The notes below the pieces were generated by a model. That model saw only the letters and a list, made by a program, of their open reading frames with translations, did not search any database and had not been told where the DNA came from. A DNA stretch of 64,000 bases from NCBI GenBank assembly GCA_963769435.1, contig CAVYLN010000001.1, positions 682,001-746,000 of the forward strand, in the 5' to 3' direction. Shown piece by piece: positions 17,327-25,864 of this stretch (the stretch's first letter is position 1; the number at the start of each line of letters is the position of its first letter). This stretch comes from JADKAV01 sp963769435 (GTDB taxonomy: Bacteria > Actinomycetota > Actinomycetes > S36-B12 > UBA10799). Made by a program: the position numbers and the translations under genes.

Positions 17327-17800
17327 ATGACCGAAAATGTCCGACTCGTCCCCGGCGAACAAGCGCCCCCGTTCTCACTTGCGGACGACCAGGGAAACAC
17401 CGTGAGCCTGTCCGATTTCGCCGGCTCGACTTTGGTCCTCTATGTGTACCCCGCAGCCATGACACCGGGCTGCACGACCCAGGCGTGCGACTTCCGGGAT
17501 TCCCTGGACGCCCTTTCAGCCGCGGGGGTGAAGGTCGTCGGCATCAGCCCGGACAAGCCCGAGAAGCTGGCGAAGTTCCGCGAGCGGGACAGCCTCACCT
17601 TCCCGCTGGTCAGTGATCCCGACCACGAGGTGCTGGAAGCGTACGGCGCTTGGGGCGAGAAGAACCTCTACGGCAAGAAGTACGTCGGCGTGATCCGGTC
17701 CACGTTCGTCATCGATCCCGATGGAAAGATCGAGAAGGCCATGTACAACGTCAAGGCCAAGGGCCACGTGGCGAAACTCCGCAGCGAGTTGGGGCTCTAG
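17327..17800 (+). CDS. bcp: Thiol peroxidase of the Bcp/PrxQ family
   Basis: A 157-residue cytoplasmic peroxiredoxin that reduces hydroperoxides using thioredoxin. The peroxidatic cysteine is in TPGCTTQACDFRD, with the resolving cysteine five residues later, the atypical 2-Cys arrangement of PrxQ. The family GEKxxYGKKYxGVxRSTF region is present as GEKNLYGKKYVGVIRSTF. A much longer open frame upstream is only an antisense shadow of cbiM. It is divergent from the cbiM operon and shares its intergenic operator region. Confidence 0.93.
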   Translation: MTENVRLVPGEQAPPFSLADDQGNTVSLSDFAGSTLVLYVYPAAMTPGCTTQACDFRDSLDALSAAGVKVVGISPDKPEKLAKFRERDSLTFPLVSDPDHEVLEAYGAWGEKNLYGKKYVGVIRSTFVIDPDGKIEKAMYNVKAKGHVAKLRSELGL

Positions 17801-17838
17801 CCCGGAACTTGAACCCCGCCCACTAACCTCGGACACAA

Positions 17839-17920
17839 GCGGGTGTGGCGGAATTGGCAGACGCGCAGGATTTAGGTTCCTGTGTCTACGGACGTGGGAG
17901 TTCAAGTCTCCCCACCCGCA
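17839..17920 (+). tRNA. tRNA-Leu (anticodon TAG)
   Basis: Class II tRNA with acceptor GCGGGTG/CACCCGC, anticodon arm CAGGA-TTTAGGT-TCCTG (anticodon TAG), a long variable arm and T-loop TTCAAGT. Discriminator A at 17920 is followed by CGG, so CCA is not encoded. Its 3' end is the left attachment repeat of the element that follows. Confidence 0.95.
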
Positions 17921-17923
17921 CGG
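17898..17923. repeat. attL: 3' end of tRNA-Leu
   Basis: A 26-base segment (T-arm and acceptor 3' strand of the tRNA) matching 19648-19673 at 25 of 26 positions; the difference is A17914 versus G19664. Confidence 0.8.
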
Positions 17924-17970
17924 TTTCCCCCTCAGAATGATCTTGTGGGGGGCTCCCATCTACCTCCTGT

Positions 17971-18375
17971 CTACCGACTCGGGAGGACTCGCACATTGTC
18001 GCCGCCGTATCCGGCCACCATCGAGGCCACCAGCACCGCGGCGTCATCGTGCATCGACGGCATCACATGGCTGTAGATGCCCATCGTGACCGCGATTGAG
18101 GCGTGGCCAAGGCGTTCCTGCACGATTTTGGGGTGAACCCCACCGGTCAGCGCCAGCGTGGCCCAGGTGTGCCGCAAGTCGTGCAACCGGATGACCGGAA
18201 CCCCGGTCCGGCCCGCCTCACGCTTGAACGCCTTCGACAGAACCTCGGGATGGGTGGGCGACTCGTCCGGGTTGGCGAACACCAGGCCCTGATCGGTGTA
18301 GCCCGGGCCGACCATCATGCGTTCCTTCAGCTGGGCGTCTTGACTCACGTACACACGCTTGTGCCGCCGCCCGGT
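17971..18375 (-). pseudogene. Tyrosine integrase, C-terminal catalytic fragment
   Basis: The frame encodes the end of a phage/ICE-type integrase: IRLHDLRHTWATLAL (Arg and His-x-x-Arg box), VQERLGHASIAVTMGIYSHV (second His and the nucleophile Tyr). Recognisable similarity starts only near GRRHKRVYVSQDAQLKERM at about 18375, and the sequence upstream in the same frame looks unrelated, so the N-terminal and core-binding domains are missing. It abuts the tRNA-Leu gene, as expected for the integrase of an element inserted there. Confidence 0.8.
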
Positions 18376-18484
18376 GAACAGGAGAAACCAAGAGGGACTC
18401 GAGCCCTTCGGCCTACTTGTCAGCCGAACGACTGTCCACAGATTCAATAAGAAGGCATGCGGACACCGTTGCGACCCAAGTCGA

Positions 18485-18835
18485 CTACGTCCTGCTCGAC
18501 AGCACGCAGAACTCGTTGCCTTCGGGATCTGCCAGCACGACCCAGGATTGCTGCCCTTGACCGATGTCCGCATGCCGCGCGCCAATGCCCAGCAGGCGCG
18601 CGACTTCAGCGTCCTGGTCGTCGGGCCGAACGTCCAAGTGGAGACGGTTCTTGCCGCCCTTTGCTTCTTCGACTGGTTCGAAGATCATTCCTGGCAGCCG
18701 ATCAGCCGCTGGCCGGATCTCGAACTCATCCGGAGTGTCATTCAACACCACCCATCCCAGCGCGTCGGCCCACCACCGACCCAACCTCACCGGATCCATG
18801 GCATCCACGACCACATGCTCCCATTCCAAACCCAT
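18485..18835 (-). CDS. VOC superfamily (glyoxalase/bleomycin-resistance-like) protein
   Basis: An intact 116-residue protein with the VOC fold in a two-module arrangement: EWEHVVVDAMDPVRLGRWWADALGW at the start, then NRLHLDVRPDDQDAEVARLLG and WVVLADPEGNEFCVL at the end, the last containing the usual acidic metal ligand. The substrate cannot be told. It lies inside the tRNA-Leu element as cargo. The ATG follows TAGATT (18842-18847) by six bases, suggesting its own leaderless promoter. Confidence 0.82.
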   Translation of the reverse strand: MGLEWEHVVVDAMDPVRLGRWWADALGWVVLNDTPDEFEIRPAADRLPGMIFEPVEEAKGGKNRLHLDVRPDDQDAEVARLLGIGARHADIGQGQQSWVVLADPEGNEFCVLSSRT

Positions 18836-18841
18836 TCGGGG

Positions 18842-18847
18842 AATCTA
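18842..18847 (-). promoter_or_regulatory. -10 box of a leaderless VOC-gene promoter
   Basis: TAGATT on the minus strand, six bases before ATG 18835. Confidence 0.5.
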
Positions 18848-18927
18848 CGCCCCACGACGCGGCTGACGCATTACTGACCATGGGCGTGGTCGGTCTCGAC
18901 ATCCCTCCGTTCTCCGCCTCTATAGCT

Positions 18928-19247
18928 TCAGTGCCGTGCCGCCGCGGGGACTTCATCGTGTGCGTACCGCCGTCGGGACCAGACGAAGATCACCAGGCAG
19001 ATGCCGGTGAAGGCGGCTCCACTCACTCCGTGGGCGCGCAGACCGTCGACCATCGCCTCACGCTGCGCGTCCGCGATCTGCTCGACTTCCTGGACCGGCA
19101 CCGCGTAGTCCTCCGCCACTTGTCCGCCGTCACGCCTTCGGGAACGGCGTCGGCAATCTGAACCGACTGCTGCGAATTCAGGCCCTCGCTCTCCAGTGTT
19201 CTCGCGAGGGAGGCAGAGAAGGTATTGAACACAATCGTGGACGTCAC
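18928..19247 (-). pseudogene. Remnant of an MFS (drug-efflux type) transporter C-terminus
   Basis: Two overlapping frames read as one piece: FNTFSASLARTLESEGLNSQ ending at GVTADK, then in the next frame VAEDYAVPVQEVEQIADAQ and a final hydrophobic helix FTGICLVIFVWS. The Gln/Ala-rich periplasmic loop before a last membrane helix is typical of the end of 14-helix EmrB/QacA-type transporters. The upstream helices are missing and a frameshift separates the two pieces, so this is a dead fragment within the element. Confidence 0.5.
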
Positions 19248-19647
19248 AATCGCGCCGACAGCGGCGCCGAACCGGTCGGTTGGGGTTCGAATCCTCCGCG
19301 CGCGGCTCTGCGAAGGATCACACCTCCGAGCGCAGCCTTGTGGGGAACAATCGCCTGGGGTTCATTTGTGCCACTCGCGCAGCCATGCAGTTGCTCGGCG
19401 GATGACGCGACCCGGTCAATGCTCGTCGAGATGCGCGGGAATCCAACCGGCCCTCCAGCGCACGTTGGAAGTCGATCAAGCGGGCGTTACACAGCTGCTT
19501 CCCGGGCGTTCCCATCTACTTCCCATCTACTCAACGACACGCGACAGGCCCGTACGAGCCGTGCCAGACAAGGGCGTCACCTCTCCGATTCGTGCGCAGG
19601 ACAGGACAGTACGGACATGACACGACAGCTCCGGACAGCCTTGCCCT

Positions 19648-19673
19648 GAGTTCAAGTCTCCCCGCCCGCACGG
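19648..19673. repeat. attR: copy of the tRNA-Leu 3' end
   Basis: Repeats 17898-17923 with one mismatch and marks the right end of the integrated element. Confidence 0.8.
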
Positions 19674-19865
19674 ATGGTTGTGCCTGCCACCCGCCGCCGG
19701 CCCCGATCACCCTGGAGTCGATCCGAGCAGATCGGGCGGCTCGCCGCCGAACCTTTCCAGCCACCTTGCTGCGACACCGTCGCAATCTGCATGTGTTCGG
19801 CACCTGGCACGACCGAACAGTGCCGGGTCGGCCGTTCGAGGGTGTTGCAGGACATGAGGACGCAC

Positions 19866-19871
19866 TACCGT
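19866..19871 (+). promoter_or_regulatory. -10 box of a leaderless promoter for the 1086-residue gene
   Basis: TACCGT seven bases before ATG 19879. Confidence 0.5.
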
Positions 19872-19878
19872 ACTGCGC

Positions 19879-22800
19879 ATGGCCGCCTCCGGGCACCGAC
19901 CGTTGTGGCGCCTGGCAGCGATCCTGGCGGGTCTTCTGGTTCTGTCCCTGATCACGTCGGCACCGCCGGCCAGGGCGGTCGACACACTCACGATCGACTT
20001 CGAGACCGGGCCACCCCTGGGGACGGCCATCAACGACGACTACCTGGTGTCCGCCTTCACGCGCTTCCTGGAGGCCGATGTCGGGTTCCGGCCGTACCGT
20101 CGCAGCGCGCCCGGGCAGGCCCGGTCCGGAACGGTCGTCGCGGACGTCGGGCGCGACGTGTGTTTCGAGGACACCGGCGATGCGCAGGGCTGTGAGTTCG
20201 TAACACCCGGGATGACTGGTCGGCTCACTCGCACGGCCAGCAGCGTCACGCTGTACGCGGGCCTGTTCGACAACGTCGCCGGTGCATCGGCGCGACTGAC
20301 GGCCTATCGGGCCAACGGGACGGTGGCCGGCACGAGCAGCGCTGTCCCGATCGGCGCCAGTTTCACCACTCCGGTCACGGTGACCAGCGCAGCCGCCGAC
20401 ATCGCACGTTTCCACCTCACTGTGGAAGGGCCCGGGGCGCTCAACGCACCGCTGGGCTTCGACGATCTCACCCTGGAGTTCCCAGCGAACTCACTGCCCG
20501 ACATCTCGGTGTCAGCGCCGACGCAGATCATCACACTGCGGCAGGGCGCGAGCACCGACATCCCCGTCGAAGTGACCAGGCTCAACGGCTCCAACGGGCC
20601 CGTCACGCTGTCGGTCACCGGCCTGCCGAGCGGCGTGACCCCCTCCTTCACCCCGAACCCACTGACCGGAACACAGGAGTCGGCCACCATGACGCTGACC
20701 GCGTCGAGCAGTGCACCGGAGTTCTTCCAGCCGCGCGAGCTGGTGATCACCGCCGACCCGTCGGGAAACGCCAACGTGGCGCCCGCCCCGCGTACGGCCA
20801 CAACGCAGGTCACTCTGGTGACCAACTTCGAGTTGTCCGTGCCCAGCGGCGCCGACAGCGTTGATGTCCCCGCCTGCGCCGCCGGCGACCTCACCATCCG
20901 GGTGCGGCGGTCACTGGCGTTCGCGACGACCGCGGCCGTAACGCTGTCGGTTGAGTCGGGATCGGCCCTCACGGGGCAGATCCTGCCCTCTGCGAACATA
21001 CCCGCGGGCGGCAACCTCAGCGAGGAGCGCACGCTACGGCTGCGGTGGACCGGTGACCCGAAGCCACCCCAGGGTGTCGTCGTGCGCGCGACGTCCCCCG
21101 GTCTGCCGGACCGGACCCTCACACTGCTGGCCCGTCCGGCAGTACCGACCGCGCAGGTGCAGGACCCGACAGGCCTGGCCCCCCGCCGCGGACAGCCCGG
21201 GTCGCTGATCACCCTGACCGGCAACGGGTTCTGCCCGGGCACGACTGTGCAGGTCGGCAATGAACTGGCCACCGCCGACACCGACGTCGCGGGCGACGGC
21301 CGCAGCCTCACGTTCCGCATCCCACGCCTCGGCACCGACGGCCCGGTGACCGTCGTCCCGCCCACGGGTCAGAGCTACCCCACCTCGAACCCGCTCGAGG
21401 TCACAACCTTCCGCAACCGAGAAGGGTTCGCCTTCGACAACTACTCCTACGGCTGGTTGTCCTTCGGCGAACTCACCGACCTCGTGGGCGTGGAGGACAT
21501 GTTCGTGAAGGTCAACCCGTGCTGGCCTTTCGGCAGGTGCACCATCGTCACCGCCATCCCCGACCCCCTGGCCTACCTGACGTGGGGCATCCTCAATATC
21601 GCCCTGCACGAGTCCGGCGGTCACTGCTTCGGGATCAGCCGCACTCTGCAGGAGTTGCTCGCCGGCAAGGTCTCCTTCGGCAGGTTCGCGCCCGGCGCGT
21701 CGTGGCCGAACGACCTTCCGTCGGCCAGCGGGCCCAACGCAGCGATGTCGACCTGGCTCGACGCCCGGCACGCCGGCCAGGGCACCAGCGAGTTCCTGGC
21801 CGCCTGGCTGGTCCGCGACCGCAGCCTGACCGCTCAACTCAACCGCGTCCGGAGCGAACTGCAGGCGGGCCGCTACCCGGGGATCTCGTTGACGGACGGG
21901 TTCTCCGGTCATGTGGTGACCGCCTACGACGTCGAGAACCAGCCCGACGGGTCGGTGAAGGTGTACGTGTACGACAACAACCGCCCCTTCACAGCCTCCG
22001 AGCTCACGAACAAGGAGACCCACCGTCAGGCGGAGGTGGTGGGGTCGGCCATCACCATCAATGCCGACGGCACGAACTGGAGTTTCAGCATCGACAGCGA
22101 CACCACCTACAGCGGCGGAGGCAGCGACTTCTACGCCGTACCCCTGTCGGCGATCCCGGACGATCCGTCGCTTCCCGGCATTCCCAGCCTGGACTACTTC
22201 ACGTTCTTCGGTTCCCCAGGTGCGGCGGCCACGGTGAGCGAGGTTCCGCGCGGAGCCGAGTACCTGCCTGCGTTGGACAGCAACGCCGTCCCTGGGGCCG
22301 CGGGGACCGTGGTGTCACGGCGCAAGAACGGGCCGGTGAGCATCGGTATCCAGGGTCAGAACTCCGGCGAGTACTCCCAGACCGTGGCTGGCGACGGGTT
22401 CGTGGCCGGCGTCCGCGAGGTCCGCACCGCCAAAGGCGTCGACGACCGCCTGACCACCGACCCGGCGGCGGGCCAGATCACTTTCGCCGGACAGCGCCAG
22501 CGGGCTCTTGACCTCGACCTCGCCGTGCGACGTGGCGCGATCCGGCGCAGCGCATCGGTGTCAACGACGACGGCCGCGGGCGGAAAGGACGTGGTGCGGT
22601 TCCGCAATGGACGCAAACTCACGTACCGCCACAACGGGCCGACGACGACGATGTCCTTCTCCCTGGTCGACGTCGGCCGCACGGGCACTCAGCGCTTCGA
22701 GTCCGGGCCGGTCGCCGTACCCAAGGGCGCGAAGGTGACGGCGAAGCCCGCCAAGTGGCGGTCCCTGGACACCGTGCGCCTAACGGTCACCAGTGGCGGC

Positions 22801-23139
22801 AAGACCACCACCCGGGTGGTGGCCAACAAGGCGCGCAGCAACACGAAGGTGCGACTGCTGAAGCCCAAGCTCAAGAAGCGCAAGGTCTTGGTGAGGTACC
22901 GGATCAAGCCGGCGCCGAAGACGATGACCCTGGGCGTGGTCGTGCGACTGAAGGCCGGCGGCCGCACGGTCAGACTGACCGAGGGCCGTCCCGATCCGGG
23001 CCGTCGGGGCAGGATCGTGTGGAAGAGGAAGCTGAAGCCCGGCGTGTACCGCGGGACGGTGAGGACCCGTCTGCTCGTCGGCGGTGAGCGTCCCGACACG
23101 ATCACGAAGTCGCGCACGGTGCGGCTGCGGGTGCGGTGA
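19879..23139 (+). CDS. Large secreted multidomain protein with possible papain-like core
   Basis: A 1086-residue exported protein. A signal sequence (about residues 10-33, ending PARA) is followed by a beta-rich region, an Ig-like segment near 205-315, and an IPT/TIG-like segment near 435-510 (GSLITLTGNGFCPGTTVQVG). In the middle, HESGGHCFGIS (C583), SGHVVTAYDV (H678) and VYVYDNN (D699/N700) form a Cys-His-Asn/Asp pattern like papain-type hydrolases. The last 200 residues are Lys/Arg-rich beta repeats similar to tails of other secreted proteins here. I do not recognise the whole protein as a named family; the hydrolase idea is inference from motif order. Confidence 0.65.
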   Translation: MAASGHRPLWRLAAILAGLLVLSLITSAPPARAVDTLTIDFETGPPLGTAINDDYLVSAFTRFLEADVGFRPYRRSAPGQARSGTVVADVGRDVCFEDTGDAQGCEFVTPGMTGRLTRTASSVTLYAGLFDNVAGASARLTAYRANGTVAGTSSAVPIGASFTTPVTVTSAAADIARFHLTVEGPGALNAPLGFDDLTLEFPANSLPDISVSAPTQIITLRQGASTDIPVEVTRLNGSNGPVTLSVTGLPSGVTPSFTPNPLTGTQESATMTLTASSSAPEFFQPRELVITADPSGNANVAPAPRTATTQVTLVTNFELSVPSGADSVDVPACAAGDLTIRVRRSLAFATTAAVTLSVESGSALTGQILPSANIPAGGNLSEERTLRLRWTGDPKPPQGVVVRATSPGLPDRTLTLLARPAVPTAQVQDPTGLAPRRGQPGSLITLTGNGFCPGTTVQVGNELATADTDVAGDGRSLTFRIPRLGTDGPVTVVPPTGQSYPTSNPLEVTTFRNREGFAFDNYSYGWLSFGELTDLVGVEDMFVKVNPCWPFGRCTIVTAIPDPLAYLTWGILNIALHESGGHCFGISRTLQELLAGKVSFGRFAPGASWPNDLPSASGPNAAMSTWLDARHAGQGTSEFLAAWLVRDRSLTAQLNRVRSELQAGRYPGISLTDGFSGHVVTAYDVENQPDGSVKVYVYDNNRPFTASELTNKETHRQAEVVGSAITINADGTNWSFSIDSDTTYSGGGSDFYAVPLSAIPDDPSLPGIPSLDYFTFFGSPGAAATVSEVPRGAEYLPALDSNAVPGAAGTVVSRRKNGPVSIGIQGQNSGEYSQTVAGDGFVAGVREVRTAKGVDDRLTTDPAAGQITFAGQRQRALDLDLAVRRGAIRRSASVSTTTAAGGKDVVRFRNGRKLTYRHNGPTTTMSFSLVDVGRTGTQRFESGPVAVPKGAKVTAKPAKWRSLDTVRLTVTSGGKTTTRVVANKARSNTKVRLLKPKLKKRKVLVRYRIKPAPKTMTLGVVVRLKAGGRTVRLTEGRPDPGRRGRIVWKRKLKPGVYRGTVRTRLLVGGERPDTITKSRTVRLRVR

Positions 23140-23176
23140 ACACCGGGTTTCCCGATCCCCCACCCGCATTGAGGTC

Positions 23177-23665
23177 TCAGTGACCCACGAGCACCTTCAG
23201 GCTGACCACTGCGAATATCACGACCACCAGTACGGCCGTGTAGAGCAGGGCCCTTGTCCTGCTACTGGGAGCGCTGCGCACCGACCTGTAGCCGGTGGCA
23301 GCCACAAAAGCGATCAACAGGAACTCCGACGGCTGGACACCTGACGAGCCCAGCACCCATACCGGTGCTGCGGCGACGACGGCCACGGCAAGCCCACCGA
23401 CCGTCTGCGCACCGAGCAGGCGCAGACTCTCATCGTCCAGCAGCCCCTTGTTGACCAGACGCGACGACAGCCGGAATGCGACCTGGTGAGCCAGCAACAA
23501 CCCGATTGCGGTCAGCAGGATCGTCCAGCCGAAGTGCTCGGCCTCGGCCGTGGATCCAGATGGCAAGGCGACCAGGACGGCAAGCAGGGAAAGACTCACG
23601 TACAGGGCCATGGTGACTGCCTCGCGCACCCACTCGACGGTGTGCTCCGTCCTTTGCTCAGCCAT
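23177..23665 (-). CDS. Integral membrane protein of unknown function
   Basis: A 162-residue protein with about four hydrophobic helices (around residues 18-37, 46-66, 84-104 and 139-160) and a charged, soluble start (MAEQRTEHTVEWVREA). No family motif is recognised. ATG 23665 was chosen over a longer frame because the extra N-terminus looks non-coding and a CATGCT box lies six bases upstream. It is convergent with the large secreted protein gene. Confidence 0.62.
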   Translation of the reverse strand: MAEQRTEHTVEWVREAVTMALYVSLSLLAVLVALPSGSTAEAEHFGWTILLTAIGLLLAHQVAFRLSSRLVNKGLLDDESLRLLGAQTVGGLAVAVVAAAPVWVLGSSGVQPSEFLLIAFVAATGYRSVRSAPSSRTRALLYTAVLVVVIFAVVSLKVLVGH

Positions 23666-23816
23666 GCTCACAGCATGCCGCAAGGATGAACCGGACCAGC
23701 GCCCGGTGTTCCCGATCATCGAGGCGTCGGCCCGGTGGTCCAGCGTCGCCGTCCCACTGCCTGTGGGTACGAACGATCAACCGGTGTCGAAGCCACTCAC
23801 GTGCCAGTATGTGCGC

Positions 23817-24656
23817 GTGACTCTGGTGGTCCTGAACTGGCTGGGACTCTTGGCAAGCACCGGCCTCGGCATCGCGATCGGCGTCCTGCTGCGCCGACAT
23901 CTGCGACGCACCGAGCCCGCGGAGAAGTCCACGGACTCCGCTTCTGGCCTGTTCACCGATGCGCTGGCCTACGTCAGTGGCGTGCTGGGGATCATGTTGG
24001 GGCTCATGCTCTTCTTCTCGGTGCAGGTGTACGAGGAGGTCCGGCAGAGCGCCCGGGACGAGGCGGTGGCGTTGGCCGACGTCTACGAGAACGCCGACTT
24101 CTTCCCCGCATCTCGCGGCGACCAACTCCGGCGGGACACCGTATGCCTGATGAGGTCCGTGGCCACCGACTCCTGGACCTCGGCGGAGAGCGGAGATCTG
24201 ACCGGTGACGAGAACACGGCCGCCTGGGCGGCACAGGTACGCAGCAGCATCAGCGACCTCCCCACCCGGACGAGCACGCAGCAGGAGGCCCAGGCACAGA
24301 CCATGTCGGCGTTCAACGAGGCCCAGAACGCTCGCCAGAAGCGCATCCTCAGCTCAGTCTTCACCTTGCCGTTGATCGTGTGGATCGTCATCGATCTCGG
24401 CGTGTTCGTCTTCGCCGCGCTGATGATGGTCAGCCTTCCCGACCGCCCACGCACCGCGCTGATCCTGATCGGCGCCTGCCTCGTCTTCACGATGGGGGTG
24501 GTCGGCGCGCTGAGCATGTTCGCGACCCCCTTCACCCACCTCGGCGTTTCGGTCAAACCAGACGACATCGAGGGGGCGTTGCTGCGTCTGGAGGACATCT
24601 ATCCGGATCAGGACTGGCAGCCGTGCGAGCGGCTGGCGGTGTCAGAGTTCGGCTGA
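23817..24656 (+). CDS. DUF4239-like membrane protein
   Basis: A 279-residue protein with an N-terminal helix (residues 3-22), a second helix near 52-72, a long soluble loop of about 110 residues rich in Glu, Gln and Ser, and two C-terminal helices. This hairpin-loop-hairpin plan resembles the DUF4239 family. Function is unknown. GTG 23817 lies six bases after CAGTAT; GTG 23811 is an alternative. The longer frame reaching back to 23550 overlaps the divergent gene and is not used. Confidence 0.65.
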   Translation: MTLVVLNWLGLLASTGLGIAIGVLLRRHLRRTEPAEKSTDSASGLFTDALAYVSGVLGIMLGLMLFFSVQVYEEVRQSARDEAVALADVYENADFFPASRGDQLRRDTVCLMRSVATDSWTSAESGDLTGDENTAAWAAQVRSSISDLPTRTSTQQEAQAQTMSAFNEAQNARQKRILSSVFTLPLIVWIVIDLGVFVFAALMMVSLPDRPRTALILIGACLVFTMGVVGALSMFATPFTHLGVSVKPDDIEGALLRLEDIYPDQDWQPCERLAVSEFG

Positions 24657-24691
24657 TCCCGTGGTCACCTCGGCTGAGAACGGCCGGCACC

Positions 24692-25864
24692 TCACGCTGG
24701 CGGCGGTGGCTCCGGGGCTCCCTCGTACGGTGAGCGCGCAACCCCTTCCGGGCGGCCCATCAACGACTCCAGATCCGGACGGCGGGGATCGTCGTGCCCG
24801 GTGGCGTCGAAGTAGATCCCGTTGCGCTGTGACGGCATCCGCTCGTCCATCAGCGACAGCAATGCGTAGGCCCTCTCGTCGGCTGGAAAGAGGGTGTTGA
24901 TGTCGACCCCTCGGGGCCACAGCCGCCAGGCCCACACGACCGAGACCTCGTAGCTGAAGACCACCGCGTTGGACGTGAGGAACAGCACGGAGATGAAGGC
25001 GACAACCGTCGTCATCGCCCCGTACACCGCCGACGAGTTGTTCAGGAATCGCGCCGTGATGATGCCCGCCAGGCTCAGGATCACGGCGAAGGCCACTGCC
25101 CCGACTGCCGCACCCACAATCACTTCGGTGTTCCCGATGGGCCGCCGCGAGAGGATCTTGGGAGCGCTGAACAACACCACGAAGGTCACCAGCAGGACTG
25201 TGACCAGTGACAGTGGCTGCTGCCAGGCGGCCGGGACCCACTGCGCGGCGGCCAGCCCGGCCGCACCGATCACGACCACTCCGGCGCCGAGGATCAGCAG
25301 GACCAGCAGGACCCGCAGGTAGCGGGGGCCGAACCCGTACCGGAAGCGGTACGGCACGCAGAAGACCTGGTTGACCATGGCGTACAGGGCGAAGACCGCC
25401 CCGGTGCCGGCCAGCAGCAGACCGACCAATGCGATTCCCAGCGCGAGCCCACCGCTGGGCAGCGAGGCGTAGGAGTCGATGATCTGTTGCTGGTACTCCG
25501 GCGGGACCACCTGCCGCACGAGATCGTTGACCAACTCCGGGTTGTTGTCGGCCACGGTCCGCAGGACCGCATACCCACCGATGGCCAGCGGGAAGATTCC
25601 GAGGAAGAAGTAGTAGGCGAGCAGCGCTGCCAGCCTGCTGCCTTCATCGTCGGCGTACTTCTTGAACACGGCGTAGGCGAAGGCCACCGGCCGGAACCGG
25701 GACTGGCCGCGGTCCACGAGCCTGCCCACCCCGAGCACGACACGCTCGACCCGTCCAGCCAGACCCGAGTGCGAGGTCGGCGGCGGTCCAGCCGCGTAGT
25801 CCCGCTGCGGGTCCGCCCATGGCTTGTAGAAGGCGCCGCGATCCTGCTCCTGGGGTTCGGCCAC
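24692..25864 (-). CDS. YihY/BrkB family membrane protein
   Basis: A 390-residue protein with a polar N-terminus, six helices and a polar tail, matching YihY/virulence factor BrkB proteins (formerly mis-called RNase BN). Family features include DEGSRLAALLAYYFFLGIFPL before the first core helix and the central GTGAVFALYAMVNQVFCVP region. The role is unclear; proposed functions concern transport across the membrane. The GTG start follows directly on the TAG stop of the M13 peptidase gene, so the two are co-transcribed and coupled. Confidence 0.85.
   Translation of the reverse strand: MAEPQEQDRGAFYKPWADPQRDYAAGPPPTSHSGLAGRVERVVLGVGRLVDRGQSRFRPVAFAYAVFKKYADDEGSRLAALLAYYFFLGIFPLAIGGYAVLRTVADNNPELVNDLVRQVVPPEYQQQIIDSYASLPSGGLALGIALVGLLLAGTGAVFALYAMVNQVFCVPYRFRYGFGPRYLRVLLVLLILGAGVVVIGAAGLAAAQWVPAAWQQPLSLVTVLLVTFVVLFSAPKILSRRPIGNTEVIVGAAVGAVAFAVILSLAGIITARFLNNSSAVYGAMTTVVAFISVLFLTSNAVVFSYEVSVVWAWRLWPRGVDINTLFPADERAYALLSLMDERMPSQRNGIYFDATGHDDPRRPDLESLMGRPEGVARSPYEGAPEPPPPA

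Larger units (their letters stand above)
17898..19673. mobile_element. Decayed tRNA-Leu-integrated element (about 1.8 kb)
   Basis: The last 23 bases of the tRNA-Leu gene plus three more recur at 19648-19673 with a single mismatch, bracketing a segment that begins with the catalytic end of a tyrosine integrase pointing toward the tRNA. This is the layout of an element inserted at a tRNA 3' end. Inside are the integrase fragment, an intact VOC-family gene and a broken MFS transporter tail. No replication or transfer genes remain, so it is a remnant or a deletion derivative. Confidence 0.75.
19248..19878. other. Gene-free stretch with the right att repeat
   Basis: No credible gene is seen. It holds an isolated T-arm-like segment (GGGG-TTCGAAT-CCTC at 19282-19296), the right attachment repeat (19648-19673) and, at its end, the -10 box of the next gene. 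The T-arm-like piece may be a scar of another tRNA-targeted insertion. Confidence 0.5.
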
